Shown piece after piece: positions 1-6,697 of a DNA stretch of 11,223 nucleotides. The notes beneath the pieces are model-generated. The model was not told the DNA's origin, made no database searches, and saw only the letters and a list, made by a program, of their open reading frames with translations. This stretch comes from Dechloromonas sp. Lineage in GTDB: Bacteria > Pseudomonadota > Gammaproteobacteria > Burkholderiales > Rhodocyclaceae. Both the position numbers and the translations under genes were made by a program. Numbering within the stretch: the first letter of the stretch is position 1; each line of letters begins with the position of its first letter. Where the stretch lies: assembly GCA_017302355.1 (NCBI GenBank), contig JAFLDQ010000113.1:1-11223 (forward strand), given 5' to 3'.

Positions 1-190
1 CCGTGACCCGGATCAGTTCGCAGTGCTCGGCGACATCGACGGTCGGCGACTCGCCGGTGGTGCCCACGACGACGATGCCATCGGTCCCCTCGCGCACGTG
101 GAGATCGATCAGATTGTGCAGGGAATTCAGGTCGAGGCTGCCATCCTCGTGCATGGGTGTGACAATGGCGACAATGGATCCGGTAATCAT
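1..190 (-). CDS. dapA: 4-hydroxy-tetrahydrodipicolinate synthase, N-terminal part (cut by window edge)
   Basis: DapA condenses pyruvate with aspartate semialdehyde in the cytoplasm, the first committed step of the lysine/diaminopimelate pathway. Only the first 63 codons are inside the window. They begin [20 protein letters not shown] and continue with a GTTGESPTV segment; both are hallmarks of the DapA/NAL aldolase barrel, the GTTGE loop forming part of the pyruvate-binding site. The catalytic lysine lies beyond the left edge. The ATG at 188-190 matches the usual family start, although no clear Shine-Dalgarno precedes it. The gene follows tilS on the same strand after 81 bases, which contain a candidate promoter and an inverted repeat, so it may be transcribed on its own. 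Identity is secure; completeness cannot be judged. Confidence 0.93.
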   Translation of the reverse strand, partial: MITGSIVAIVTPMHEDGSLDLNSLHNLIDLHVREGTDGIVVVGTTGESPTVDVAEHCELIRVT

Positions 191-222
191 GGTCTGAGGT
201 TCGGCAAGAAGATAACTTGGGG

Positions 223-252
223 ATTGTAACTGAAGGGCCCCGGTGGCGGAAA
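223..252 (-). promoter_or_regulatory. candidate promoter of dapA
   Basis: On the minus strand a TACAAT -10 hexamer lies at 223-228. A weak -35 (TTTCCG, 247-252, three of six matches) sits 18 bases upstream. Transcription would start near 216, leaving about 25 bases before the dapA ATG at 190. The -10 is convincing; the -35 is not. Confidence 0.4.
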
Positions 253-259
253 GGCGCTT

Positions 260-276
260 GGTAACAGATTGTTACC
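260..276. promoter_or_regulatory. perfect 7-bp inverted repeat at tilS stop, possible operator
   Basis: GGTAACA-GAT-TGTTACC is a perfect 7-bp inverted repeat with a 3-base centre. It overlaps the tilS stop codon (272-274) and lies just upstream of the candidate dapA promoter, centred about 52 bases before the predicted start of transcription. It contains a T-N11-A pattern, the general shape of LysR-family binding boxes. No T-run follows on either strand, so a terminator is unlikely. Function as an operator is inferred only. Confidence 0.35.
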
Positions 277-1243
277 TGCGGGCGACCCAGCGCAAGAGGC
301 CGCGACCGGCGACCATGCTGCCCTCGGCGAGATCGAGCGCCGGATGACGGTCGGCGCCGGCGCTCCGGAGTTGCCGGGCAAATTCCTCGAGGCGGGCCGC
401 GGCGGGAGCGCGCCAACCCAACTCGCGCAGCCGGAAGCGCAGCAGGTTCTTCAGGCGCGGCACGGACATCCCGCGCAACTTCGCCAGCTTCAGGGCTTCT
501 CCGTCGGCGGCCGCCTGCCAGTCGCCGAGCGCCAGTTCGCCGAGCAGGGCATCGGCTTCGGCAAAGCGCCCTGCCGCCCGTGCCAGATTCCGTTCGGCGG
601 CGGGGAAGCGCGCGGCCAGCGCGGTCAACACCTGATGGCGCAGGAAATTGCGCGACAGCCCGGTATCACGGTTGCTTTCGTCGTCGACCCAGTCGAGGCG
701 GTGATGTCGCGCATAGGCTTCGATGTCGGTGCGTGGAACGTCGAGCAGGGGACGCAGGATGCGCGGCGGCTGCCCGCGCCGTTCGGCGGGAATGGCGGCG
801 GCCCCGGCCACCCCGGTCCCGCGCAGCAGGTTGAAGAGCAGGGTTTCCGCCTGGTCGCCGCGATGATGCCCGAGCAGGAGCCATTCTCCGGCCGCCTGCG
901 CAAAGGCCCGGTAGCGCGCCTCGCGCGCCGCCGCTTCGAGTCCGTGGCCACTGCGCCGGTCGACCGTGACGCGTTCGACCAGCAGGTCGATGCCGAGATC
1001 CCGGCAATAGCCGGTACAGAAAGCGGCCCAGCGATCGGCGTTCGCCGAAAGGCCATGATGGACGTGCACGGCCCGCACCCGCCGGCCCAGGTCAAGGTTG
1101 GCCACGACATGCAGAAGGACGACCGAATCGCAACCGCCGGAAAGGCCGACGCACAGGTCGGCATCCGGCGCGCCGCGGGCCGCGAGAAATGCGGCAATCC
1201 GGGCCGCGAGGCTACTTCGCGGGCTGTTCCTTGAAGCGGCCAT
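272..1243 (-). CDS. tilS: tRNA(Ile)-lysidine synthase, short form without C-terminal domain
   Basis: TilS uses ATP to attach lysine to C34 of the CAU-anticodon tRNA-Ile2, so that the tRNA reads AUA and is charged with isoleucine. The 323-residue product has the PP-loop ATP-binding motif SGGCDS at 35-40, a VHVHHGL segment at 59-65 and the family block [18 protein letters not shown] at 125-142. Residues from about 248 to 320 resemble the TilS substrate-binding domain. The protein then stops at LRWVARR, whereas E. coli TilS has about 430 residues with one more C-terminal domain. The start ATG lies inside accA, giving a 32-base overlap; no other in-frame start is near. The overlap suggests translation coupled to accA. 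Confidence 0.94.
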   Translation of the reverse strand: MAASRNSPRSSLAARIAAFLAARGAPDADLCVGLSGGCDSVVLLHVVANLDLGRRVRAVHVHHGLSANADRWAAFCTGYCRDLGIDLLVERVTVDRRSGHGLEAAAREARYRAFAQAAGEWLLLGHHRGDQAETLLFNLLRGTGVAGAAAIPAERRGQPPRILRPLLDVPRTDIEAYARHHRLDWVDDESNRDTGLSRNFLRHQVLTALAARFPAAERNLARAAGRFAEADALLGELALGDWQAAADGEALKLAKLRGMSVPRLKNLLRFRLRELGWRAPAAARLEEFARQLRSAGADRHPALDLAEGSMVAGRGLLRWVARR

Positions 1244-2180
1244 AGCTCATCAGCCGCTCGTAGCGCCTGGCAAGCAGTTCCGTGGTCGCCAGCGCGGAGA
1301 CGTTGGCCAGCGCATCCTGCAGCGCCTTCTTCAGGGTTTGCGCCATCGCCACGTGGTCGCGATGCGCGCCGCCGAGCGGTTCGCTGACGATCCGGTCGAC
1401 CAGTCCCAGCGTCTTCAGGCGCTGTGCGGTGATGCCCATGGTCTCCGCCGCCTCGGGCGCCTTGTCGGCGCTCTTCCAGAGAATCGAGGCGCAGCCTTCC
1501 GGCGAGATCACCGAGTAGGTCGAATACTGCAGCATCTGCAGGACGTCGCCGACGGCGATCGCCAGCGCGCCGCCGGAGCCGCCCTCGCCGATGATGGTGA
1601 CGATGACCGGCACCTTGAGCCCGGCCATGACGTAGAGATTGCGGCCGATCGCCTCGGACTGGCCGCGCTCCTCGGCATCGATGCCGGGATAGGCGCCGGG
1701 CGTGTCGACGAAGGTCAGCACCGGCAGGCCGAATTTCTCGGCAAGGTTCATCAGGCGCAGCGCCTTGCGATAGCCTTCGGGACGCGGCATGCCGAAATTG
1801 CGGTGGATCTTCTCCTTGGTGTCGCGACCCTTCTGATGGCCGATCACCATCACCGGCTGGCCGTTGAAACGGGCCAGTCCGCCGACGATCGCATGGTCGT
1901 CGGCAAAGGCGCGGTCGCCGTGCAGTTCCTCGAAATCGGTGAAGATCAGCGCCAGGTAATCCAGCGTGTAGGGGCGCTGCGGGTGGCGCGCCACCTGGGA
2001 AATCTGCCATGGCGAAAGCTTGGCATAGATGTCCCTGGTCAGCTGGGCGCTCTTCTTCTCGAGCCGCTCGATTTCTTCGGCGATGTCCACGGCGGAATCG
2101 TCCTGAACGAAGCGCAACTCCTCGATCTTGGATTCGAGGTCGGCGATCGACTGTTCGAAGTCGAGAAAGGTCGTTTTCAT
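1212..2180 (-). CDS. accA: acetyl-CoA carboxylase carboxyltransferase subunit alpha
   Basis: AccA forms the carboxyltransferase with AccD and makes malonyl-CoA, the first step of fatty-acid synthesis, in the cytoplasm. The 322-residue length matches E. coli AccA (319). The start [20 protein letters not shown] is a typical AccA helical N-terminus. The crotonase-like core is clear: HGDRAFADD (87-95), [10 protein letters not shown] (157-166), and the glycine-rich [10 protein letters not shown] (198-207) followed by [14 protein letters not shown] (223-236). The start ATG at 2178-2180 gives the expected N-terminus, although no good ribosome binding site is seen. tilS starts within its last codons. 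A glycosylase gene ends 57 bases upstream, and that gap contains a TAGAAT -10 candidate. Confidence 0.97.
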   Translation of the reverse strand: MKTTFLDFEQSIADLESKIEELRFVQDDSAVDIAEEIERLEKKSAQLTRDIYAKLSPWQISQVARHPQRPYTLDYLALIFTDFEELHGDRAFADDHAIVGGLARFNGQPVMVIGHQKGRDTKEKIHRNFGMPRPEGYRKALRLMNLAEKFGLPVLTFVDTPGAYPGIDAEERGQSEAIGRNLYVMAGLKVPVIVTIIGEGGSGGALAIAVGDVLQMLQYSTYSVISPEGCASILWKSADKAPEAAETMGITAQRLKTLGLVDRIVSEPLGGAHRDHVAMAQTLKKALQDALANVSALATTELLARRYERLMSYGRFKEQPAK

Positions 2181-2208
2181 GGACAGCCCGGTTGCTGGAT
2201 TGGCGCGT

Positions 2209-2214
2209 ATTCTA
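2209..2214 (-). promoter_or_regulatory. candidate -10 element for accA
   Basis: TAGAAT on the minus strand, five of six matches to TATAAT, lies 29 bases upstream of the accA ATG in the short gap after the glycosylase gene. No recognisable -35 lies 16-18 bases above it, so an activator or readthrough from upstream may contribute. Confidence 0.3.
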
Positions 2215-2237
2215 ACCCAAAGCCCGAAACGCCCCGC

Positions 2238-2855
2238 TCAATACTCGACCGGCAACGGGTCGAGGCTGCGCCACAGGTGCCAGGTCGCGACCGAGCGCCA
2301 GGGACGCCAGCGTTCGCCAAATTCGGCAATGGCCTGACGCGGCTGCCTGGCGCCGGCGAAGTAACGCTCGAAAATCGCCCGCTGCAGGCCGAGGTCGTCG
2401 AGCGGAAAAACATCCGGACGCAACTGGTTGAAGATCAGGAACATCTCGGCCGTCCACCGGCCGATGCCGCGCACGCCGGTGAGCGCGGCGATCAGCGCCT
2501 CGTCATCGAGCGCGGCCCAGGCGGACGGATCGAGTCGCCCGGCGACAAAATGCGCCGCCAGATCGCGCACGTACTCGCTCTTGCGCCGCGACAGGCCGCA
2601 ACCGGCAAGACCCTCTTCTCCGGCCGCGAGAACGGCGCGCGGTGAGACATCGGCAAGCGCCGCGACAAACCGCCCCCACACCGCATCCGCCGCCTTCACC
2701 GAGATCTGTTGCCCGACGATCGAGCGCGCCAGCGTGGCGAACGGGTCGCCGCGCGAGACGAGGCCGGCGCCGGCGTAGCGTTCGACCAGTTCGCCCATGC
2801 GCTCGTCGGCGGCTGCCAGCTCGCGCGCGGCCTGCTGCCAGTAGGAAGGGATCAT
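2238..2855 (-). CDS. AlkA-type DNA-3-methyladenine glycosylase (HhH-GPD family)
   Basis: This family removes alkylated bases such as 3-methyladenine from DNA, starting base-excision repair. The 205-residue product has the helix-hairpin-helix/GPD layout: SIVGQQISVKAA at 45-56, the hairpin TGVRGIGRWTAEMFL at 126-140, and PDVFPLDDLGLQRA at 147-160. D154 of the DD pair is the likely catalytic aspartate by analogy with AlkA Asp238. It lacks the extra N-terminal domain of E. coli AlkA and matches the shorter single-domain bacterial form. I chose the ATG at 2853-2855, beginning MIPSYWQQA, because this is where family similarity begins. The frame stays open upstream to a TTG at 2981, but those 42 residues look unrelated. 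It may be co-transcribed with the metallo-hydrolase 165 bases upstream. Confidence 0.88.
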   Translation of the reverse strand: MIPSYWQQAARELAAADERMGELVERYAGAGLVSRGDPFATLARSIVGQQISVKAADAVWGRFVAALADVSPRAVLAAGEEGLAGCGLSRRKSEYVRDLAAHFVAGRLDPSAWAALDDEALIAALTGVRGIGRWTAEMFLIFNQLRPDVFPLDDLGLQRAIFERYFAGARQPRQAIAEFGERWRPWRSVATWHLWRSLDPLPVEY

Positions 2856-3020
2856 CGCCGCCGCCGCGAAAACCGGCCGCAAAATGCTGTCGACCGCAGC
2901 AGCCGGAAGTCCGCAAGCATTCCGTTTCCGGAGCCATCGTGGCGCGAGGACGAGCCGCGGACCGTGCAACCCGCACGACAAGGTGAAGTCAACAAGGTCA
3001 CGGTTGCTCCGGTAACGGAA

Positions 3021-3662
3021 TCAGCCGTATCTGCCGCTCAGGAAGGGGTTATGGCGCCGCTCTTCACCCAGTGTGGACATCGGGCCATGCCCGCAGATGA
3101 ATTCGACATCGTCGCCGAGCGGGAACAGGCGCTCCTTGATCGAGCGGATCAGCGTGTCGTAGTCGCCGCGCGGAAAGTCGGTGCGGCCGATCGACCCCTG
3201 GAACAGCACGTCGCCGACCTGCGCCAGCCGGCTCGGCTCATGGAAGAAGACGACATGCCCCGGCGTGTGGCCCGGACAATGCAGGACGTCGAGTTGGATT
3301 TCGCCGAAGCCGACCTTGTCGCCGGCGTGCAGCCAGCGGTCCGGCTCGAAGCTGAGCGCGCTAGCCACGCCGAACATCCTGCTTTGCTGGGGCATGCTCT
3401 GGATCCAGAAGCGGTCTTCCTCCTGCGGCCCCTCGATCGGCGCGCCGGTGCGCGCGGCCAGCGCGGCGACCCCGCCGGCATGGTCGACATGGCCGTGGGT
3501 GACGAGTATCTTCGCCAGCGTCAACTTCTCCTGGTCGAGGAAGTCGAGGACGCGCTCGATCTCGCCGCCCGGGTCGATGACCGCCGCCTGGCGGGTCTTC
3601 TCGCACCAGAAGATGGTGCAGTTCTGCTCGAAGGGAGTGACGGGAATGATGGCGTAGCGCAT
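3021..3662 (-). CDS. MBL-fold metallo-hydrolase, glyoxalase II-like (YcbL type)
   Basis: This is a soluble metallo-beta-lactamase-fold hydrolase of 213 residues, close in size and motif order to E. coli YcbL, a small glyoxalase-II-like protein thought to hydrolyse thioesters such as S-lactoylglutathione. The metal-binding set is complete: THGHVDH at 55-61 (H56, H58, D60, H61), H132 in CPGHTPGH, D151 in VGDVLF, and H192 in CGHGP. It lacks the C-terminal substrate-binding domain of classical glyoxalase II. The ATG at 3660-3662 gives a normal family N-terminus (MRYAIIPVTPFEQNC), but the bases just before it are pyrimidine-rich with no Shine-Dalgarno. The true substrate cannot be read from sequence. 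Confidence 0.9.
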   Translation of the reverse strand: MRYAIIPVTPFEQNCTIFWCEKTRQAAVIDPGGEIERVLDFLDQEKLTLAKILVTHGHVDHAGGVAALAARTGAPIEGPQEEDRFWIQSMPQQSRMFGVASALSFEPDRWLHAGDKVGFGEIQLDVLHCPGHTPGHVVFFHEPSRLAQVGDVLFQGSIGRTDFPRGDYDTLIRSIKERLFPLGDDVEFICGHGPMSTLGEERRHNPFLSGRYG

Positions 3663-3691
3663 GGCGGGAAGGAAAGGACAGGGTGGCGGGC

Positions 3692-3700
3692 ATTATCGCA
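3692..3700 (-). promoter_or_regulatory. candidate extended -10 promoter for the metallo-hydrolase gene
   Basis: On the minus strand TGC-GATAAT forms an extended -10 (TGn plus five of six -10 matches). Transcription would start about 20-25 bases before the ATG at 3662. There is no -35 match at 16-18 bases, as is tolerated for extended -10 promoters. It lies in the 133-base gap after uup. Confidence 0.33.
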
Positions 3701-3795
3701 CGCCGCCGAGGAATCGATGGCCAGCGGCGAGGTGGCGATCACCAAGCTCGTTTGTGCATGGGAAAGAGTACCCGGTGCGGTCTCGAACACGCGGC

Positions 3796-5715
3796 TCAGG
3801 CGGCGTTCCCGGCACGCGCTTCGAGCGCTTCCCAGCGCTCGAGCAGCGCCATCAGTTCATCGTCGATGACCGCCAGCCGCTCGGCCGCCTTCTGCGCCGC
3901 CTGCGGATCGCTCTGGTAGATCGACGCGTCCCCGATACGCCGGGTCAGATCGCCCTGTTCGCCTTCCAGTGCGGCGATCCTTGCGGGCAGAGCCTCGAGT
4001 TCGCGCTGTTCCTTCCACGACAGCTTGTCGCCCCTGGCTTTGGCCGGCTCGGGAGCCTTGACCTGCCTGGTCTCGGTCTTCTGCCGCGCCGCCTCCCGGG
4101 CCACGCTCGCCTGGCAGGCCGCCCAGTCGCTGTAGCCGCCGGCATATTCCTTCCAGCAGCCGCCGCCTTCGGCGGCGATGGTCTGGGTCACCACGTTGTC
4201 GAGGAAAGTCCGGTCGTGGCTGACCAGGAACAGCGTGCCGTCGTAGTTGGCGAGCAGTTCCTCGAGCAGTTCCAGCGTTTCGATGTCGAGGTCGTTGGTC
4301 GGCTCGTCGAGAACCAGCACGTTGGCCGGCCTGGCAAACAGCCGGGCCAGCAGCAGGCGGTTGCGCTCGCCGCCGGACAGCGAACTGACGGGCGATCTTG
4401 CCCGCTCGGGCCGGAACAGGAAGTCCTCGAGGTAGCCGATCACGTGCTTGCGCGCACCGCCGAATTCGACGAAGTCGGAACCGGGCGAGATGACGTCGAC
4501 CAGCGACGAATCCGGATCGAGCTGGGTGCGGAACTGGTCGAAATAGGCGACATCGATCTTCGTTCCCAGCCGGACGACGCCGGTATCCGGCTTCAGTTCG
4601 CCGAGAATCAGGCGCAGCAGCGTCGTCTTGCCGGCGCCATTGGGGCCGATCACGCCGATCTTGTCGCCGCGCTGGATGCGCGCCGAAAAATCGCGCACGA
4701 CCGGCAGTTGACCGAAGGACTTGCCGACATGCTCCAGTTCGGCGACCAGCTTGCCGCTGCGTTCGCCGGCGTCGAGCTGCAGATTGACCTTGCCCAGGCG
4801 TTCGCGCCGCGCCTGGCGTTCGGCGCGCAGCTTGTCGAGCCGCTGCACCCGGAACACCGCCCGCGTCCGCCGCGCCTCGACACCCTTGCGGATCCAGATC
4901 TCCTCTTCCTTGAGCAGCTTGTCGGCGCGCGCGTTGGCCAGCGCCTCCTCGTGCAGCAGCAACTCCTTGCGCCGCTGATAGTCGCTGAAACTGCCGGGAA
5001 AGCTGGCCAGCTTGCCGCGATCGAGTTCGACGATGCGCGTGCACACGCGTTCGAGGAAGGAGCGGTCATGGGTGATGAAGAGCAGCGTGACACCGCTCTC
5101 GATCAGCATGCTCTCCAGCCATTCGATGGCGGCGATGTCGAGGTGGTTGGTCGGCTCGTCGAGGAGCAGCACCTCCGGCGTGACGGCCAGCGCCCGGGCC
5201 AGCGCCAGGCGCTTCTTCTGGCCGCCGGAAAGGCTGCCGACACTGGCGTCCGGGTCGAGACCGAAGCGATCGATGACCTTCTCCGCCTGCGCCTCGTAGG
5301 TCCACGCGCCGCAAGCCTCCAGTTCGTGCTGCAGGGCTTCCATCCGCGCCAGCAGCGCATCGTGATCGCCCCCGCCTTCGGCCATCCGCTGCGACACCTC
5401 GTGATACGCGGCAAGCAGCCGGGACGCCTCGCCCATCCCCGATATCACTGTCTCGAACACCGTCGACCGCGGATCGAAGGGCGGTTCCTGCGGCACGTAG
5501 CCGACGCGAATTCCCGGCTGCACCCAGACTTCGCCGTCGTCCAGCCTGCCGCTTCCCGGCCCGGTCGCCAGCGCCGCCAGCATGGAGGACTTGCCGGTCC
5601 CGTTGCGGCCGATCAGCGCGACGCGCTCGCCCGGGTCGAGCAGAAAATCCGCATGATCGAGCAGCGGAACGTGACCATACGCGATACTGGCGTCGGAGAG
5701 TTTGAGATAAGGCAT
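3796..5715 (-). CDS. uup: ABC-F family ATP-binding protein Uup
   Basis: This is a cytoplasmic ABC-F ATPase of 639 residues with two nucleotide-binding domains and no membrane segments; E. coli Uup (635 residues) affects transposon precise excision and ribosome function. Domain 1 has Walker A GRNGTGKSS (36-44), signature LSGGQKKRLALARAL (162-176) and LLLDEPTNHLD (183-193). A charged linker with a coiled-coil look follows at about 245-325. Domain 2 has GPNGAGKTT (357-365), LSGGERNRLLLARL (446-459) and LVLDEPTNDLD (467-477). A C-terminal tail (about 565-635) is predicted coiled coil, as in the Uup DNA-binding tail, and separates Uup from EttA. The frame stays open to 5751, but MPYLKLSDASIAYG at 5715 is the usual family start. 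A TAGAAT -10 lies upstream at 5766-5771. Confidence 0.94.
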   Translation of the reverse strand: MPYLKLSDASIAYGHVPLLDHADFLLDPGERVALIGRNGTGKSSMLAALATGPGSGRLDDGEVWVQPGIRVGYVPQEPPFDPRSTVFETVISGMGEASRLLAAYHEVSQRMAEGGGDHDALLARMEALQHELEACGAWTYEAQAEKVIDRFGLDPDASVGSLSGGQKKRLALARALAVTPEVLLLDEPTNHLDIAAIEWLESMLIESGVTLLFITHDRSFLERVCTRIVELDRGKLASFPGSFSDYQRRKELLLHEEALANARADKLLKEEEIWIRKGVEARRTRAVFRVQRLDKLRAERQARRERLGKVNLQLDAGERSGKLVAELEHVGKSFGQLPVVRDFSARIQRGDKIGVIGPNGAGKTTLLRLILGELKPDTGVVRLGTKIDVAYFDQFRTQLDPDSSLVDVISPGSDFVEFGGARKHVIGYLEDFLFRPERARSPVSSLSGGERNRLLLARLFARPANVLVLDEPTNDLDIETLELLEELLANYDGTLFLVSHDRTFLDNVVTQTIAAEGGGCWKEYAGGYSDWAACQASVAREAARQKTETRQVKAPEPAKARGDKLSWKEQRELEALPARIAALEGEQGDLTRRIGDASIYQSDPQAAQKAAERLAVIDDELMALLERWEALEARAGNAA

Positions 5716-5744
5716 CCGAATGGTGAAGACAGCGCCCGACCGCA

Positions 5745-5783
5745 GCGCCAAGCCTGGGAGGCGCCATTCTATCCGCTTGGCGC
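5745..5783 (-). promoter_or_regulatory. candidate uup promoter region with 8-bp inverted repeat
   Basis: TAGAAT (minus strand, 5766-5771) is a plausible -10 about 50 bases upstream of uup. It is flanked by a perfect inverted repeat, GCGCCAAG (5745-5752) and CTTGGCGC (5776-5783), 23 bases apart. This could be a split operator around the promoter. No good -35 is seen. Confidence 0.3.
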
Positions 5784-5852
5784 CGCGCGCGACGCATTCG
5801 CCTCAAGATGCGCCGGCCACGCGGCACCTATCCGAACCTGCCCGTGCACCGT

Positions 5853-5858
5853 TACAAT
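5853..5858 (+). promoter_or_regulatory. candidate -10 element for tRNA-Arg
   Basis: TACAAT followed by a GC-rich discriminator (ACGCACC) lies about 40 bases upstream of the tRNA, the usual layout for a stable-RNA promoter. The expected -35 position holds no good match. Confidence 0.35.
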
Positions 5859-5898
5859 ACGCACCTTGCCGATGGCGTCCGTCCCGGACGCATGCGCG

Positions 5899-5973
5899 GC
5901 CTCCATAGTTAAATGGACATAACACGCCCCTCCTAAGGGCGAATTGGTGGTTCGATTCCACCTGGGGGTACCA
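5899..5973 (+). tRNA. tRNA-Arg (anticodon CCU)
   Basis: A 75-base cloverleaf folds completely. The acceptor is 5899-5905 with 5963-5969, the D stem GTTA/TAAC 5908-5911 with 5920-5923, and the anticodon stem CGCCC/GGGCG 5925-5929 with 5937-5941. The anticodon loop is CTCCTAA with CCT at 5932-5934; the T stem is GGTGG/CCACC with loop TTCGATT at 5951-5957. Discriminator A5970 and an encoded CCA (5971-5973) follow. The anticodon reads AGG, a minor arginine codon. The acceptor stem carries two G-U type pairs, positions 1-72 and 4-69. tRNA-Arg(CCU) genes are known phage integration sites (E. coli argW). It diverges from uup. Confidence 0.95.
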
Positions 5974-6019
5974 GGAATTTTCCGGCCGAGTTCGACAAAG
6001 TCGGTAACCCCGCGTAAAC

Positions 6020-6044
6020 GCCCGCCCCGAGGCGGGCTCTTCAT
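6020..6044 (+). terminator. hairpin downstream of tRNA-Arg, probable terminator
   Basis: GCCCGCC-CCGA-GGCGGGC is a perfect 7-bp GC-only stem with a 4-base loop (6020-6037), followed by TCTTCAT. The T-run is short and broken, so termination may be partial. It lies 47 bases after the tRNA end and before the toxin-antitoxin promoter. Confidence 0.6.
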
Positions 6045-6047
6045 GGC

Positions 6048-6076
6048 TTGAAGAACCGTAATCCATGGATTACAAT
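6048..6076 (+). promoter_or_regulatory. promoter and palindromic operator of the HigBA-type locus
   Basis: TTGAAG (6048-6053) and TACAAT (6071-6076) are separated by exactly 17 bases, a near-consensus sigma-70 promoter. A perfect 16-bp palindrome, GTAATCCATGGATTAC (6058-6073), fills most of the spacer and overlaps the -10. A protein bound there would block RNA polymerase, which fits autorepression by the antitoxin encoded downstream. The predicted start of transcription (about 6082-6084) falls on the ATG at 6083, so the message could be leaderless. Confidence 0.72.
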
Positions 6077-6082
6077 TCAGCC

Positions 6083-6383
6083 ATGATGGAGGTCATCCAT
6101 AAGTGAAACTTTCGCGCGCTGGCTGGGCAGGCTGAAGGACCGCGTTGCCGTAATGCGGATCAATGCCCGGATTCGGCGACTGACCGAGACCGGCAGCTTC
6201 GGCGACGCCAAGCCAGTCCGGGAAGGCATCAGCGAAATGCGGATTGACCATGGCCCCGGCTACCGTCTCTATTTCATCCGGAGCGGCCCGGTAATCGTGG
6301 TTCTGCTGGCCGGTGGCGACAAGAGCACACAGGATGCCGACATCAAACGCGCCATAGAGATTGCCAAGGAGTGGAAGCCATGA
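6083..6383 (+). pseudogene. HigB/RelE-like addiction-module toxin, frameshifted near the start
   Basis: Toxins of this type (phage-derived Gp49-like/HigB, RelE fold) cut mRNA on the ribosome. The conserved body is present from about 6105: TFARWLGRLKDRVAVMRINA, then SEMRIDHGPGYRLYF and VVLLAGGDKSTQDADIKRA, ending at TGA 6381-6383. The natural start, ATGATG at 6083-6088, encodes MMEVIHK and hits TGA at 6104-6106. Skipping one base (T6104) joins it to the body as MMEVIHK-ETFARWL and gives 99 residues, the normal family length. As it stands, the only standard in-frame start for the body is ATG 6153, giving 76 residues without the first helix; an AAGGA lies 13 bases before it. It overlaps the antitoxin by ATGA. 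It could be a dead toxin, a sequencing error or recoding. Confidence 0.75.
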
Positions 6384-6691
6384 CCGAGAAATTCACCCGC
6401 TTTGACCCCGTCGACCACCTCCAGAGCGACGAAGACATGGCCATGTACCTCGATGCCTGCCTGGAGGAAGACCCCGGCGACGGCAGCGTGGTTCGCGCCG
6501 CCTTGAACGACATCGCCAGAGCGCGGGGCATGACCCAACTGGCCCGCGAAACGGGAATCAGCCGCGAAGGCCTGTACAAGGCGCTATCGCCTGCCGGCAA
6601 TCCGGAATTCTCGACGATCCTCAAGGTCATCAAGGCATTGAGGATCAAGCTGCACGCGCAGCCGGAAAATGATCACTTGGCCACAGCCTGA
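6380..6691 (+). CDS. HigA-like addiction-module antitoxin (helix-turn-helix)
   Basis: This 103-residue protein matches the antidote family that pairs with HigB-like toxins: the N-terminal part (DPVDHLQSDEDMAMYLDACL, 9-28) is the likely toxin-contact region, and residues about 38-92 form a helix-turn-helix with the family block ARARGMTQLARETGISREGL (46-65) and KALSPAGNPEFSTILKVIKA (67-86). It should neutralise the toxin and bind the operator at 6058-6073. The start ATG at 6380 overlaps the toxin stop as ATGA and has AAGGAG at 6366-6371, eight bases away, which decides against the GTG at 6371. The toxin-first order is the HigBA order. Unlike the toxin, it is intact. Confidence 0.92.
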   Translation: MTEKFTRFDPVDHLQSDEDMAMYLDACLEEDPGDGSVVRAALNDIARARGMTQLARETGISREGLYKALSPAGNPEFSTILKVIKALRIKLHAQPENDHLATA

Positions 6692-6697
6692 TCCGAA

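Noticed and set aside
269..1234. Long open plus-strand frame opposite tilS
   Set aside because: The minus strand encodes an unmistakable TilS; the plus-strand translation is rich in Arg, Gly, Ala and Gln with no domain, as expected for the complement of GC-rich coding DNA.
1098..2645. 515-codon plus-strand frame across accA and the glycosylase gene
   Set aside because: It is antisense to two well-supported genes and crosses their boundary with no recognisable protein features.
2960..2976. Small inverted repeat CGTGC-AACCC-GCACG between the metallo-hydrolase and glycosylase genes
   Set aside because: Five-base arms are expected by chance in GC-rich DNA, and no promoter element or T-run is associated.
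2856..2981. Upstream extension of the DNA glycosylase to a TTG start
   Set aside because: The 42 extra residues lack family similarity and the ATG at 2855 gives the normal N-terminus.
3661..5922. 753-codon plus-strand frame opposite uup
   Set aside because: It mirrors the uup coding strand and has repeated mirror images of its two ATPase domains; it is not a separate protein.
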